From Oscillospiraceae bacterium (GTDB lineage: Bacteria > Bacillota > Clostridia > Oscillospirales > Oscillospiraceae): a stretch of DNA of 43,806 nt. Made by a program: the position numbers and the translations under genes. The first letter of the stretch is position 1. Every line of letters starts with the position of its first letter. Shown in pieces: positions 23,924-32,906 of the stretch. Under the pieces are notes generated by a model. The model saw only the letters and a program-made list of their open reading frames with translations. It made no database searches and was not told the origin of the DNA. The stretch is taken from positions 1 to 43,806 of the forward strand of contig CAJTEA010000020.1 in NCBI GenBank assembly GCA_910575265.1, read 5' to 3'.

Positions 23924-25300
23924 ATGAGCATGACTGCCGTGAAGTCGGTAGAACCCCGCGGCCCGGCCCACCGGGCGGGGGTCCGGGCGGGAGAGACCCT
24001 GACCCATATCAACGGACACCCTATCGTGGATGTACTGGACTATAAATTTTACGGATACGACCCCCAGCTGGAGCTGACGTTGAGGGCGGCGGACGGTTCT
24101 GTCCGTACTCTGCGGGTGCGCAAGGGGGAGGGGGAGGACCTGGGGCTGGAGTTTGAGACTTACCTGATGGATCGGGCCCGGTCCTGCGCCAACCACTGCG
24201 TATTCTGCTTTGTGGACCAGATGCCCCCGGGGATGCGGCCCTCCCTCTACTTCAAGGACGACGACGCCCGGCTGTCCTTCCTGCTGGGCAACTACCTCAC
24301 CCTCACCAACCTCTCCCCCCGGGAGGTCCAGCGGATTATCGACCTGCGCATCTCCCCCATCAACGTCTCGGTCCACACCACTGACCGAGCCCTGCGGGCG
24401 GAGATGCTGAAAAATCCCAGGGCCGGGGAGGGGGTCGATATCATGGAGCGGCTGGCCCAAAACAACATCACCATGAACTGCCAGATTGTCTCCTGCCCCG
24501 GCGTCAACGACGGCCCCGCCCTGGACAGCACCCTGTCCGACCTGGCCGCCATGTTCCCGGCGGTGAACAGCGTGTCGGTGGTTCCGGTGGGGGTGACCAA
24601 ATACCGTGAGGGGCTGTACCCTCTGCGAACCTATACAAAAGACACCGCCGCCGCCCTGGTGGACCAGGTGGAGGCCTTCGCCGCGAAACACCTGAAGGAG
24701 AACGGCACAAGGCTGGTGTGGTGCTCCGACGAGTTTTACCTGCTGGCTGGGCGGGAGCTGCCCATGGAGGACTACTTCGAGGACTTCACCCAGTTGGACA
24801 ACGGGGTTGGAATGCTTACCCTTCTGTCCAAGGAGTTTTCCCGGGCCTTGGGCCTGATGGAGTATGAGGAGCTGGAGGGGACGTCTCCCTTTTCCATCGC
24901 CACCGGCGTGTCCGCCGCCCCTTTTTTAGCGAAATTGGTGGACATGGCAAAGGAAAAATGTGGTACAATAGATGGAAAAGTCTACCCCATCGTCAACCAC
25001 TTTTTCGGCGAGACCATCACTGTGGCCGGGCTGGTCACCGGAGGCGACCTGATCGGCCAGCTCCGGGACAAGGACCTGGGACAGCGTTTGCTGATCCCCG
25101 CCAGCATGCTCCGCTCCGGGGAGAACATCTTTCTGGATGATGTGACCACAGAGGACGTGGAGCGGGAGCTGGGCGTACCCGTCACCGCCGTCCCCCAGGA
25201 CGGCTATGAGCTGCTGGACGCTATACTGGGCATTGAGCCCACCCCCGCCCAGCAAAAGCTGGCCTGGGAGAACGAGGAATTTTACCGGTATAATCCGTAA
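23924..25300 (+). CDS. DUF512/PDZ radical-SAM-type iron-sulfur protein
   Basis: A 458-residue protein. The N-terminus is a PDZ-like fold (residues 5-65, GPAHRAGVRAGETLTHINGH). A CX3CX2C motif (Cys88, Cys92, Cys95 in RSCANHCVFCFVDQMP) is of radical-SAM type, followed by a barrel-like region and the DUF512 domain (about 250-450), with YRNGL-type and FFGETITVAGLVTGGDL segments. The family is widespread in Clostridia and its substrate is unknown to me. It heads an operon and is followed after 14 bp by der, a usual neighbour. The ATG at 23924 follows AGAAGGTG at 8-9 bp; a GTG at 23912 or ATG at 23930 are alternatives. Confidence 0.88.
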   Translation: MSMTAVKSVEPRGPAHRAGVRAGETLTHINGHPIVDVLDYKFYGYDPQLELTLRAADGSVRTLRVRKGEGEDLGLEFETYLMDRARSCANHCVFCFVDQMPPGMRPSLYFKDDDARLSFLLGNYLTLTNLSPREVQRIIDLRISPINVSVHTTDRALRAEMLKNPRAGEGVDIMERLAQNNITMNCQIVSCPGVNDGPALDSTLSDLAAMFPAVNSVSVVPVGVTKYREGLYPLRTYTKDTAAALVDQVEAFAAKHLKENGTRLVWCSDEFYLLAGRELPMEDYFEDFTQLDNGVGMLTLLSKEFSRALGLMEYEELEGTSPFSIATGVSAAPFLAKLVDMAKEKCGTIDGKVYPIVNHFFGETITVAGLVTGGDLIGQLRDKDLGQRLLIPASMLRSGENIFLDDVTTEDVERELGVPVTAVPQDGYELLDAILGIEPTPAQQKLAWENEEFYRYNP

Positions 25301-25314
25301 AGGAAGTGAAGCCT

Positions 25315-26640
25315 ATGAAACCCTTAGTCGCCATCGTGGGCCGGCCCAACGTGGGCAAGTCCATGCTGTTCAACAAGCTGTGCGGACAGCGGCTGTCCAT
25401 TGTGGAGGACACCCCCGGCGTCACCCGGGACCGGCTGTACGCCCAGTGCGAGTGGCGCAATCGCGTCTTTGATATCGTGGACACCGGCGGCATCGAGCCG
25501 GGTACCGACGACCAGATTCTGTCCTTTATGCGGGAGCAGGCGGAGATCGCCATTGGAACCGCCACCGTGATCGTCTTTGTCTGTGACATCAAAACCGGCA
25601 TGACCGCCTCCGACCAGGAGGTGGCCAACATGCTGCTGCGCTCGGGCAAGCCGGTGGTGCTGGCGGTAAATAAGGCCGACCAGACCGGCCGGGAGAACCC
25701 GGACATCTATGAGTTCTACAACCTGGGGCTGGGCGACCCCATCGCCGTATCCGCCGTCCACGGCCACGGCACCGGCGACCTGCTGGACGCCTGCTTCGAG
25801 CACTTTCCCCCCGAGGACGAGGAGCCCGAGGAGGACGACGTGGTCAAGGTGGCCGTCATCGGCAAGCCCAACGTGGGCAAGTCCTCTCTGGTAAACAAAA
25901 TCCTGGGGGAGGAGCGGGTGATCGTCTCCAATGTCGCCGGCACCACCCGGGACGCGGTGGATAGCCTCTTCGAGAATGAACAGGGCAAATTCCTGTTCAT
26001 CGACACCGCCGGAATGCGGAAAAAATCCAAGGTGGACGACCGGATCGAGAAATTCTCCGTCCTCCGGGCCACCATGGCCATTGAGCGCAGCGACGTGTGC
26101 CTGATTATGATTGACGCCCAGGAGGGGGTCACCGAGCAGGACACCAAGGTGGCAGGCCTGGCCCACGAGGCGGGCAAGGCCTGCATTATCGTGGTCAACA
26201 AGTGGGACGCCATTGAGAAGGACGGCAAGACCATGGACAAGATGCGCCAGGACGTGATGCGGGATTTGTCCTACATGACCTACGCCCCCATTGTGTTCAT
26301 CTCCGCCCTCACCGGCCAGCGGGTGGACCGGCTGTTTGAGCTGATTCAATATGTGAACAACCAGGCGGCCATGCGCATCACCACCGGCATGCTCAACTCC
26401 CTCCTGGCCGACGCCACCGCCCGGGTCCAGCCCCCTACCGACAAGGGGAGGCGGCTGAAAGTCTACTATATGACCCAGGTGGGGATCAAGCCCCCCCACT
26501 TCGTCTGCTTCTGCAACGACGCGAGGCTGTTCCACTTCTCCTACCAGCGGTATCTCGAAAACCAGATCCGCTCCACCTTCGGCCTGGAGGGCACCCCGGT
26601 GCGTCTCACTATCCGGGAGCGGAGCGAGAAGGAGGGGTAG
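25315..26640 (+). CDS. der: Ribosome-assembly GTPase Der (EngA)
   Basis: A 441-residue GTPase with tandem G domains and a C-terminal KH-like domain, needed for 50S subunit assembly. The first P-loop is GRPNVGKS (residues 9-16), with DTGG and NKAD following. The second is GKPNVGKS (about 183-190), with DTAG and NKWD. The KH-like domain is about 360-441. The ATG at 25315 follows AAAGGAAG. It is the second gene of the DUF512 operon and is followed by plsY after 2 bp. Length is standard for the family. Confidence 0.97.
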   Translation: MKPLVAIVGRPNVGKSMLFNKLCGQRLSIVEDTPGVTRDRLYAQCEWRNRVFDIVDTGGIEPGTDDQILSFMREQAEIAIGTATVIVFVCDIKTGMTASDQEVANMLLRSGKPVVLAVNKADQTGRENPDIYEFYNLGLGDPIAVSAVHGHGTGDLLDACFEHFPPEDEEPEEDDVVKVAVIGKPNVGKSSLVNKILGEERVIVSNVAGTTRDAVDSLFENEQGKFLFIDTAGMRKKSKVDDRIEKFSVLRATMAIERSDVCLIMIDAQEGVTEQDTKVAGLAHEAGKACIIVVNKWDAIEKDGKTMDKMRQDVMRDLSYMTYAPIVFISALTGQRVDRLFELIQYVNNQAAMRITTGMLNSLLADATARVQPPTDKGRRLKVYYMTQVGIKPPHFVCFCNDARLFHFSYQRYLENQIRSTFGLEGTPVRLTIRERSEKEG

Positions 26641-26642
26641 AG

Positions 26643-27335
26643 TTGGGCGTGATAATGCTTTATCTTATGATGTACAGCGATTTTATCTGGGTTGCCATTG
26701 CCGCCTACTTCTGCGGCTGCTTCAATGGAGCGGTGATTGTATCCAAGTATATCCTGCGGGATGATATCCGCACCCACGGCAGCGGCAACGCCGGACTGAC
26801 CAACTTCTACCGCACCTTCGGCGGCTTTCTAACCCTGGTGGTTATTCTGTGCGATGTACTCAAGGCGGTCATTGCCATCCGGATCGGCATGTGGTTTGGT
26901 GCAAACTTCGACCCCCGCATTATGCCTGACTTTCCCCTTGCTGTGGAACAGGCGGTCCACTATCTGAACCTGTTCAAATACTGGGCGGGGCTGTGGTGCC
27001 TGCTGGGGCATATGTTCCCCTGCATGTTCCACTTCAAGGGGGGCAAGGGCATCCTCTCCGGGGGGACCATCGCCATTATGCTGGACTGGCGGCTGGCTCT
27101 GCTGGTGTGGGGCGGTTTCCTCATTTTGGCGGTCCTCACCCGGTACGTCTCTCTGGGATCGGTGTTTGCCGCCGCGGCTTTTCCCGTTGGCACCTGGCTC
27201 TTTGTGAGCCGCGACCCCATTATCATGGCTATGGCCCTGTTCCTGGGCGGACTGGTGTTGTACATGCACCGGGGCAACATCAAAAGATTGCTCAACGGCA
27301 CCGAAAGTAAATTTTCCCTTCATAAAAAGGGGTAG
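26643..27335 (+). CDS. plsY: Acyl-phosphate:glycerol-3-phosphate acyltransferase
   Basis: A 230-residue integral membrane enzyme that makes lysophosphatidic acid from acyl phosphate and glycerol 3-phosphate. The PlsY motifs are visible: HGSGNAGLTNFYRTFG (about residues 40-56), HMFPCMFHFKGGKGI (about 122-136) and a C-terminal MHRGNIKRLLNGTESKF. About six or seven membrane segments are predicted; the middle loop (residues 80-110) is longer than usual. The start is ambiguous: TTG at 26643 (AGGAGGGG 5 bp upstream) or GTG at 26649. It is followed by gpsA, which makes its substrate glycerol 3-phosphate. Confidence 0.93.
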   Translation: MGVIMLYLMMYSDFIWVAIAAYFCGCFNGAVIVSKYILRDDIRTHGSGNAGLTNFYRTFGGFLTLVVILCDVLKAVIAIRIGMWFGANFDPRIMPDFPLAVEQAVHYLNLFKYWAGLWCLLGHMFPCMFHFKGGKGILSGGTIAIMLDWRLALLVWGGFLILAVLTRYVSLGSVFAAAAFPVGTWLFVSRDPIIMAMALFLGGLVLYMHRGNIKRLLNGTESKFSLHKKG

Positions 27336-27386
27336 GGGCGGCCTGTGGCCGCCCGCCCCTACAAAACAAATTTGGGAGGTATTGCG

Positions 27387-28388
27387 ATGAAAATCACGGT
27401 CCTTGGCAGCGGCGCCTGGGGGACGGCCCTGGCTCTGCTGCTGCTGGAAAACGGCAGCGACGTGACCCTGTGGTCCTACACGGAGGAGGAGTCCGCCGTC
27501 CTCCGGGAGAAGCGGGAGAACCCCATGCTCAAGGGAGTCCCCCTGCCCGAGGGGCTGAAGCTTACCACCGACATGGCGGCCGTGAAGGGCTGCGGGCTGG
27601 TGGTGGTTGCCACCCCCTCCTTCGCCGTGCGGTCCACAGCAAAACAGCTCAAGGAGCTGGCCGATCCGGGCACCATTCTGGTGTCGGTGTCCAAGGGGAT
27701 TGAGAAGGACACCTCCCTCCGCCTGAGCCAGGTCATCGAGGAGGAGGTCGCCGGCAAGTGCCCGGTGGTGGTGCTGTCCGGGCCCTCCCACGCCGAGGAG
27801 GTGGGCCGGAAGATTCCCACCGGCGTGGTGGTGGCCTCTGAGGACTTGGCTGTGGCCGAACAGGTTCAGGACCTGTTCATGAACCAGCGGTTCCGGGTGT
27901 ACACCAGCGACGACAAGATCGGCACCGAAATTTGCGCCGCACTGAAAAACATCATCGCCCTGTGCGCCGGCTGCTGCGACGGCATGGGCTACGGCGACAA
28001 CACCAAGGCCCTGCTCATGACCCGGGGCCTGGCCGAGATGGCCCGGCTGGGCGTGGCTCTGGGGGGACGGAAGGACAGTTTTACCGGCCTGGCCGGGGTG
28101 GGCGACCTGATCGTCACCTGCTGCTCCATGCACTCCCGGAACCGCCGGTGCGGCATCCTCATCGGCCAGGGCAAGCCGGTGGACGAGGCGGTGAGGGAGA
28201 TCGGCGCGGTGGTGGAGGGCTACTACGCCGCCGCCAACGCCCGCGCTCTGGCTCAGAAGGCAGGGGTGGAGATGCCCATCGCCCAGGCGGCCTATGAGGT
28301 CCTCTACGAGGGCCGGGACGTCCACGCCGTGATTACCGACCTGATGCGGCGGGCCAAGCGGTCCGAGATGGACGAGAGCTATCTATGA
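27387..28388 (+). CDS. gpsA: Glycerol-3-phosphate dehydrogenase [NAD(P)+]
   Basis: A 333-residue cytoplasmic enzyme that reduces dihydroxyacetone phosphate to glycerol 3-phosphate for phospholipid synthesis. The dinucleotide-binding loop GSGAWGTALA is at residues 7-16. VSVSKGIEKDT (about 108) and LSGPSHAEEV (about 133-142) are diagnostic, followed by AALKNIIALCAGCCDGMGYGDN (catalytic Lys region, about 184-205) and RNRRCGILIGQG. The ATG at 27387 follows GGGAGGT at a good distance. It lies 51 bp after plsY and overlaps the next gene by 4 bp (ATGA). Confidence 0.96.
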   Translation: MKITVLGSGAWGTALALLLLENGSDVTLWSYTEEESAVLREKRENPMLKGVPLPEGLKLTTDMAAVKGCGLVVVATPSFAVRSTAKQLKELADPGTILVSVSKGIEKDTSLRLSQVIEEEVAGKCPVVVLSGPSHAEEVGRKIPTGVVVASEDLAVAEQVQDLFMNQRFRVYTSDDKIGTEICAALKNIIALCAGCCDGMGYGDNTKALLMTRGLAEMARLGVALGGRKDSFTGLAGVGDLIVTCCSMHSRNRRCGILIGQGKPVDEAVREIGAVVEGYYAAANARALAQKAGVEMPIAQAAYEVLYEGRDVHAVITDLMRRAKRSEMDESYL

Positions 28389-29551
28389 CAGAAAAACTTT
28401 ACGAACAGGACGCCTTTCTGGTCAAATTCGAGGCAAATGTCCTCTCCTGTGAAAAGGGGAAGAAGGGCTTCGACATCGTGCTGGACCGCACCGCCTTCTA
28501 CCCCGAGGGGGGCGGCCAGCCCTGGGATACCGGGGTGCTGGGGACGGCCGGTACCCAGGACAAGGTCAAGGTGCTGGAGGTCCACAGCCGTGAGGGCGAG
28601 ATTGTCCACACCTGTAACCACCCCCTGGAGCCGGGGACGGCGGTTACCGGGGTAATCGACTGGGACCGGCGGTTCGACCTGATGCAGCAGCACTCCGGGG
28701 AGCATGTTGTCTCCGGGCTGGCTCACGCCCTCTGGGGCTGTGAAAACGTAGGCTTTCACATGGGGGCGGAGGTGGTCACCATCGACTTTGACCGCCCCCT
28801 CACCGAGGAGCAGTTCGCCACCCTGGAACAGACCGCCAACTGGCACCTCTGGCAGGTGAATCTGCCGGTGAACATCACCTATCCCTCCCCCCAGGAGCTG
28901 GAGCGCATCCGCTACCGGAGCAAGAAGGAACTCACTGGACAGGTGCGGATTGTGGAGTTCCCCGGGGCGGACTGCTGCGCCTGCTGCGGCACCCACGTAA
29001 ATTATCCCGCCCAGGTGGGGCTGGTCAAGCTGCTGTCCATGCGGAAATTCCGGGAGGGCGCGCGCGTCGAGCTGGTCTGCGGCGGCCGGGCCCTCCAATA
29101 CCTCAGCCGTGCCATGGAGCAGAACGCCCAGGTGTCCCATCTGCTGTCCGCCAAGGTTTTTGAGACGGGGGCGGCGGTGGGACGCCTGCTGGAGGAGAAC
29201 ACCGCTCTGAAATCCCGCCTTCTCTCCCTGGAGGAGAGCCGTTTCACCGCCTTGGCCCAGCGATATGCCGGAGCGGGGGATGTAGTTCTCTTTGAGGAGG
29301 GGCTGTCCTCCGACTCCTCGCGGCGGCTGTGCGACGCGGTGCTCCACACCTGCGGCGGGCGGTGCGCCTGCTTTTCCGGCACGGACGGGGCGGGTTACAA
29401 ATACGCCATTGGCCAGCGGGACGGTGATCTGCGTACCTTTGTCAAGGAGCTGAATCAGGCGCTCAACGGACGGGGCGGCGGCAAGCCCGATTTTGTCCAA
29501 GGCTCGGTTCAGGCCTCGCGGCGGGATATTCAGGCTTTTTTTCAAACGTAA
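28385..29551 (+). CDS. AlaX-type alanyl-tRNA editing protein with DHHA1 domain
   Basis: A 388-residue free-standing editing enzyme that hydrolyses mischarged tRNA-Ala (Ser/Gly). The zinc-binding motifs are HSGEH (His103, His107) and C-x3-H (Cys200, His204) in CCACCGTHVNYPAQVG. The N-terminal FYPEGGGQP-D-G segment is the alanyl-tRNA synthetase second domain. The C-terminal region (about 260-388) contains a coiled-coil and a DHHA1-like domain with RGG-x-PDFVQGS. It fits the long AlaX class. It overlaps gpsA by 4 bp, so it is in the same operon. Confidence 0.93.
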   Translation: MTEKLYEQDAFLVKFEANVLSCEKGKKGFDIVLDRTAFYPEGGGQPWDTGVLGTAGTQDKVKVLEVHSREGEIVHTCNHPLEPGTAVTGVIDWDRRFDLMQQHSGEHVVSGLAHALWGCENVGFHMGAEVVTIDFDRPLTEEQFATLEQTANWHLWQVNLPVNITYPSPQELERIRYRSKKELTGQVRIVEFPGADCCACCGTHVNYPAQVGLVKLLSMRKFREGARVELVCGGRALQYLSRAMEQNAQVSHLLSAKVFETGAAVGRLLEENTALKSRLLSLEESRFTALAQRYAGAGDVVLFEEGLSSDSSRRLCDAVLHTCGGRCACFSGTDGAGYKYAIGQRDGDLRTFVKELNQALNGRGGGKPDFVQGSVQASRRDIQAFFQT

Positions 29552-29643
29552 GAACACCCGCTTCCGCGCGAGCATAGGATATCACGGATCTCAGGGGCGG
29601 TGTCCCGGCGGACGCCGCCCAAATCCTACAGGAGGTGATTTCC

Positions 29644-29859
29644 ATGGTGACTATGATCGCCACCGTCGTCCAGGCCTGGGGCTCTCAGGTGCTGGTGACC
29701 GACAACAGCAACGGGCAGGAGGTGCTGGTAAATACCAACCACTCCACCACCAATTTGACAGCCGGAGATCAGGTGCGTATTGTTTATGACGGCATTATGA
29801 CCGCCAGCCTTCCACCCCAGATTGCCGCGCAGAGTATCTGCGTCCTGCGGAACTGTTGA
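29644..29859 (+). CDS. Small OB-fold-like protein (DUF3221-like)
   Basis: A 71-residue beta-rich protein. It starts at the ATG 29644, 6 bp after AGGAGGTGA. It contains VVQAWGSQVLVTDNS, EVLVNT and GDQVRIVYDGIMTASLPPQI. The pattern of VLV, GD-V-I-Y-G and S-PPQI-A resembles small OB-type DUF3221 domains. It is the last gene before the terminator and may be part of the der operon. The function is unknown; an internal short repeat or metal motif is not evident. An ATG-proximal GTG at 29635 is an alternative start. Confidence 0.65.
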   Translation: MVTMIATVVQAWGSQVLVTDNSNGQEVLVNTNHSTTNLTAGDQVRIVYDGIMTASLPPQIAAQSICVLRNC

Positions 29860-29864
29860 TGTGG

Positions 29865-29902
29865 AAAAACCGCCGCGAGCTAAAAACTCGCGGCGGTTTT
29901 TT
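29865..29902. terminator. Strong bidirectional terminator
   Basis: A perfect 14-bp stem AAAACCGCCGCGAG (29866-29879) and CTCGCGGCGGTTTT (29887-29900), with T runs on either strand. It ends the plus-strand operon and serves hbd from the other side. A second small hairpin (CCGCCTC/GAGGCGG) sits at about 29914-29931. Confidence 0.9.
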
Positions 29903-29943
29903 GACGGGCTGAGCCGCCTCAATAGAGGCGGAAGCCGCGTTTT

Positions 29944-30849
29944 TTACCGGGCCAGGCTCTGGAAGTGTTCCAGAACGGGATTGACCCCCACCTTCTTGCC
30001 GTTCTCATAGGTGTAGAAGCCGGCGCCGCTCTTCCGGCCCAGGAAACCGGAGACCACCAGCTTGCGCAACAGCAGAGAGGGGGCGTATTTGGAGCCGATT
30101 TCCTTGTCCATAACGGTCATTACGTTCAGAAGGATGTCCAGACCGATCATGTCGGCCAGCTCCAGAGGACCCATGGGGTGGTTGCAGCCCAGCTTCATGC
30201 CGTTGTCCACGTCCTCCACCGAGCCGATGTAGGAGCCCACGATCACACAGGCCTCGTTGAGCATGGGGAGCAGGGCGCGGTTGACGATGAAGCCCGGCTT
30301 GTCATCAGCTTGAATCAGGGTCTTGCCCATCTTCTCCCCGACCTCCTTGACGGCGTCCAGTACCTCCTGAGTGGTGAGCAGGCCGAAAATGACCTCGCAC
30401 AGCCGCATCCGGGGCACGGGAGAGAAGAAGTGCATGCCCACCACCTGGGCCGGCCGCTTGGTGGCGGCAGCCAGGGCGGTCAGAGAGATGGAGGAAGTGT
30501 TGGAGGCGAAGATGGTGTGTGCCGGGCAGATATCCTCCAGGGAGGAGAATACCGCCTGCTTGGCCTCCAGATTCTCAAAGATGGCTTCGATGACCAGGTC
30601 GGCGTTTCTCGCCCCCTCCAGGGTGGCGTCGATGGACAGCCGGGCCAGGGCGGCGTCCCTGGCTTCAGCGGTCATGCGGCCCTTCTCCACGTCACGGGCC
30701 AGGGCCTTCTCAATGCCGGCTCTGGCCCGCTCCAGGGCCTCCTGCCGCTGGTCGTTGAGGGTGACGGTGTACCCGCTGGTGATGGCGTTCTGGGCAATAC
30801 CGCTGCCCATCAGGCCGGCGCCTACTACAAAAATGTTCTGGATAGCCAT
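29944..30849 (-). CDS. hbd: 3-hydroxybutyryl-CoA dehydrogenase
   Basis: A 301-residue enzyme that reduces acetoacetyl-CoA to 3-hydroxybutyryl-CoA in the butyrate pathway. The NAD loop FVVGAGLMGSGIAQ is at residues 7-20. NTSSIS, VVGMHFFSPVPRM (catalytic His) and NHPMGPLELADMIGLD (about 217-232) are diagnostic. It is slightly longer than the typical Clostridial Hbd (about 282). It stands alone: the thiolase and crotonase genes usual nearby are not seen here. It converges on the der operon and shares its terminator. Confidence 0.95.
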   Translation of the reverse strand: MAIQNIFVVGAGLMGSGIAQNAITSGYTVTLNDQRQEALERARAGIEKALARDVEKGRMTAEARDAALARLSIDATLEGARNADLVIEAIFENLEAKQAVFSSLEDICPAHTIFASNTSSISLTALAAATKRPAQVVGMHFFSPVPRMRLCEVIFGLLTTQEVLDAVKEVGEKMGKTLIQADDKPGFIVNRALLPMLNEACVIVGSYIGSVEDVDNGMKLGCNHPMGPLELADMIGLDILLNVMTVMDKEIGSKYAPSLLLRKLVVSGFLGRKSGAGFYTYENGKKVGVNPVLEHFQSLAR

Positions 30850-31317
30850 AGCGTTTTTCCCCTTTTCATTCTTTTTTCCTTTTTCGGTCCGGCCCGCCCT
30901 TCCAAGCGCGCTGCCTGAACCAGATTGATTTTATCTTAACACATCAATCGCCGCAAGTCTCAGCGTAAATGGCCTTTCATTTTGCGGATCTTGACCTCGT
31001 TGATAAGCCTTTGCCTCACAGCAACGAAAAAATCCGCGAAAAAGTTGGACAGGCCCAATAAAAGCGTTGATCGGATGGCTTGACGCCCATTGCGCGCTTG
31101 AACGCAAAAGAGAGAGAAATCAAAAATAAATCGCGAAAAAAGGATGAAAACCAAAATGTTTTCTCTGAGTATTAGATAAAAATAAGTGCGGATTAGCATA
31201 ATTAAATATGTAAGAAAGGGAGAAAATGCCTCAAAATAATTGTGAATTTGGCGAATTGCGTTTTATTTCAATTCTTTTATAATTGGAATATAGTTTAACT
31301 GAATTGGAGGCTTGAAC
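30850..31317. other. AT-rich spacer at the core/accessory boundary, no supported gene
   Basis: About 470 bp with sharply lower GC than hbd. A minus-strand open frame (30960-31199, 79 codons) starts in AT-rich sequence and lacks a clear ribosome site. Its C-terminus (FFADFFVAVRQRLINEVKIR) could be a decayed fragment, but I cannot assign it. The right end carries the promoter for the next operon. Confidence 0.5.
31256..31283 (+). promoter_or_regulatory. Promoter of the four-gene paired operon
   Basis: TTGCGT (31256-31261), 16-bp spacer, TATAAT (31278-31283), 35 bp before the first ATG. A near-palindrome TTCAATT...AATTGGAA overlaps the -10 region (31268-31289) and may be an operator. Confidence 0.6.
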
Positions 31318-31770
31318 ATGCGTAAAATCATTTTCCACTATCCCAATGGCGCCAGTGTGATTGGTACACTGAAGGATGCCGAGGAGCCTGAGCTCAGCGA
31401 CAGTCTGTGGAACTACTTGGAGACTCCGCGACGGTTTATCTGTCACAACAACCTGTCTACCGGCTACTCCTATGGTGCGCACTCCCGCCCGAGCCGCAGC
31501 CCCGGAAAGATCGGCTTTATGGGCAGTCCGATCGGCAACCACCCGGTATCCTATACGGAGGTTCACGCCGGCGAGATGGTCTGGACCGGCACACGGTTTT
31601 TCATTGCCTATGGCAAGTGCACTGAGCCGGGCATTATGGGCGCGATTACGGTTCAGATCGACCCGGAGTATTTAGACACCTTTGTAGAAGCCAGCAATGA
31701 TGTCTGGCGCCACACATATGAGTATCATAAGCTGGCAGTTATTTCTGCCGAGAGAGGAGAGGTGAAATAA
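31318..31770 (+). CDS. Cyclophilin-like small protein, copy 4 (divergent subgroup)
   Basis: A 150-residue protein, beginning MRKIIFHYPNGASVIGTLKD. The layout follows copies 1-3: an N-terminal strand with Pro, an acidic helix LSDSLWNYLE, an STG-x-SYG block, a long loop of basic and Gly residues (about 55-85), then T-G-TRFFIAYGKCTEPG (compare NK-IVRYGKVTED in the others) and a helix with ASNDVWRHT. Overall identity to copies 1-3 is low, so homology rests on the ordered motifs, length and the same position before a helical gene. The ATG at 31318 follows TTGGAGG at 7 bp; the upstream TTG is rejected. The next gene begins 1 bp after its stop. Confidence 0.7.
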   Translation: MRKIIFHYPNGASVIGTLKDAEEPELSDSLWNYLETPRRFICHNNLSTGYSYGAHSRPSRSPGKIGFMGSPIGNHPVSYTEVHAGEMVWTGTRFFIAYGKCTEPGIMGAITVQIDPEYLDTFVEASNDVWRHTYEYHKLAVISAERGEVK

Positions 31771-31771
31771 C

Positions 31772-32359
31772 GTGGGAAAGCATTGGACTGAGGTTAAGGA
31801 AGAGATCGAGCGGGAGATTGACAAAATCTGGTATGATGAGCCCATTGAGGTTACCCTCAGCAAGAAAGGTATTTATCCCAGCGGCGCCGGTTCTCAGGAG
31901 CGGTATATGGGCAACCTGTTTTTCCAGGTGGGAGACTCCATGTGCCTGGGCTGGTCCCTGGTTGAGCCCGCGATCTACAAGGCGATCGCGGACGAGAACT
32001 TTACCTTACAGGCGCTGAAGAACATCTGGCAGTATATGGTGTTTGGAAAGGTGCGCGTTCTGGGTGGTACCCGCGGCGAAGGCTGTCCCGCCGCCTGGTT
32101 GAATCTGCCTAAGTTTATGAGCTTTTACAACGATATTGTGGAGTCTTTTGATACCATCGACAACAAGAAGGACTTCCACGATCTTATCTGGAGCTGGCAG
32201 AATTATGTAAGCCGCATGTCCCGGTGGTTCCATACTGTTTATCCCTGGGAGGCCACTGGCGGCGTTATGCTTCGGGACCAGTCTGTGGCCGACGCGGAGG
32301 AGTACCTGGAGCTGACCAAGATGGCTGTGGACTATATGACGCCCAAGGAGAACCAATAA
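31772..32359 (+). CDS. Helical partner protein, copy 4
   Basis: A 195-residue soluble protein with a GTG start 1 bp after the preceding gene, behind AGGAGAGGTG. It begins MGKHWTEVKEEIEREIDKIW, like copies 1-3 and 5. PSGAGS-QERYMGN-F is shared with the neighbouring copy 5 (PSGAGVDGSAIGN-FF). A C-terminal NKKDF-x-DLIW-SWQNYVSRMSRWF block and YPWE correspond to SKEDF...W-YHYFPWE in the others. A tail of 25 residues (ADAEEYLELTKM) is not seen in the other copies. It is predicted to be all helical. The function is unknown; see the pair hypothesis. Confidence 0.78.
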   Translation: MGKHWTEVKEEIEREIDKIWYDEPIEVTLSKKGIYPSGAGSQERYMGNLFFQVGDSMCLGWSLVEPAIYKAIADENFTLQALKNIWQYMVFGKVRVLGGTRGEGCPAAWLNLPKFMSFYNDIVESFDTIDNKKDFHDLIWSWQNYVSRMSRWFHTVYPWEATGGVMLRDQSVADAEEYLELTKMAVDYMTPKENQ

Positions 32360-32385
32360 TCAGGTCATACAAGGAGGAAATAACT

Positions 32386-32904
32386 GTGGCAAAAAAGGTG
32401 TATATTTCGTTTGAATTTCCCGATTATCCCCAGGACCCTTCTCGGTTCGCGATGGATGATCCCTGCGTAGTGGGCACGGTTCAGGATCAGGAGGAGTCTG
32501 CCCTGTGTGAATTGTTCTGGAGCAGGATTGAAAACGGCGGCTTTGAGGGTCCCTGTGTCAACACCCTGTCCACCGGAGATACGTTCAATTGCCGCTGCCG
32601 CCCCCCTCAGTTTGTCAGCGTTAAGGAGTCCGTTCCCGGCACCCAGGATAATCCCCTTGCCGGCAAAAAAGGCCGCCTGTGCGACCGCAAGCCCGGTGAG
32701 TTAACCTTCACGGGCGTTGATTTCCAGTGCTGCTACGGCCCGGATATTACAGAGCCTCTGGATGCCCGGGGCGGTGTTGTTGTACGGGTTGACCCTGAAT
32801 ATCTGGAGAAGTGGTACCAGCTGGGCAAGATGGTGTGGAAAAATCACCTTGGCCCCCATGGCCTTGTGAGAATGCACATTACCAAGGAGAAGAAGGGAGT
32901 CTAA
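32386..32904 (+). CDS. Cyclophilin-like small protein, copy 5
   Basis: A 172-residue protein, the longest of the five. It starts at a GTG at 32386, 8 bp behind AAGGAGG; the longer open frame starting at 32224 lies inside the preceding gene and is rejected. After MAKKVYISFEFPDYPQDPSR there is an insert, then SALCELFWSRIENGGFEGP, VNTLSTG, a FTGVDFQCCYGPDITEPLDA segment (compare IVRYGKVTEDLMTP) and QLGKMVWKNHLG (compare RVGKAVWDNY). These ordered motifs tie it to copies 1-3. Several cysteines (CRCRPP, CDRK, QCCYG) are unusual relative to the other copies and could bind a metal or form a thiolate site. Confidence 0.72.
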   Translation: MAKKVYISFEFPDYPQDPSRFAMDDPCVVGTVQDQEESALCELFWSRIENGGFEGPCVNTLSTGDTFNCRCRPPQFVSVKESVPGTQDNPLAGKKGRLCDRKPGELTFTGVDFQCCYGPDITEPLDARGGVVVRVDPEYLEKWYQLGKMVWKNHLGPHGLVRMHITKEKKGV

Positions 32905-32906
32905 TC

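Noticed and set aside
30960..31199. Minus-strand 79-codon open frame in the AT-rich spacer, possibly a transposase or other gene remnant
   Set aside because: No clear ribosome site, AT-driven hydrophobic composition at the start and no family I can name. Kept only as a note on the spacer.
32224..32385. Longer N-terminus for cyclophilin-like copy 5
   Set aside because: It overlaps the end of the previous gene by 136 bp, lacks a ribosome site, and the GTG at 32386 has AAGGAGG at 8 bp.
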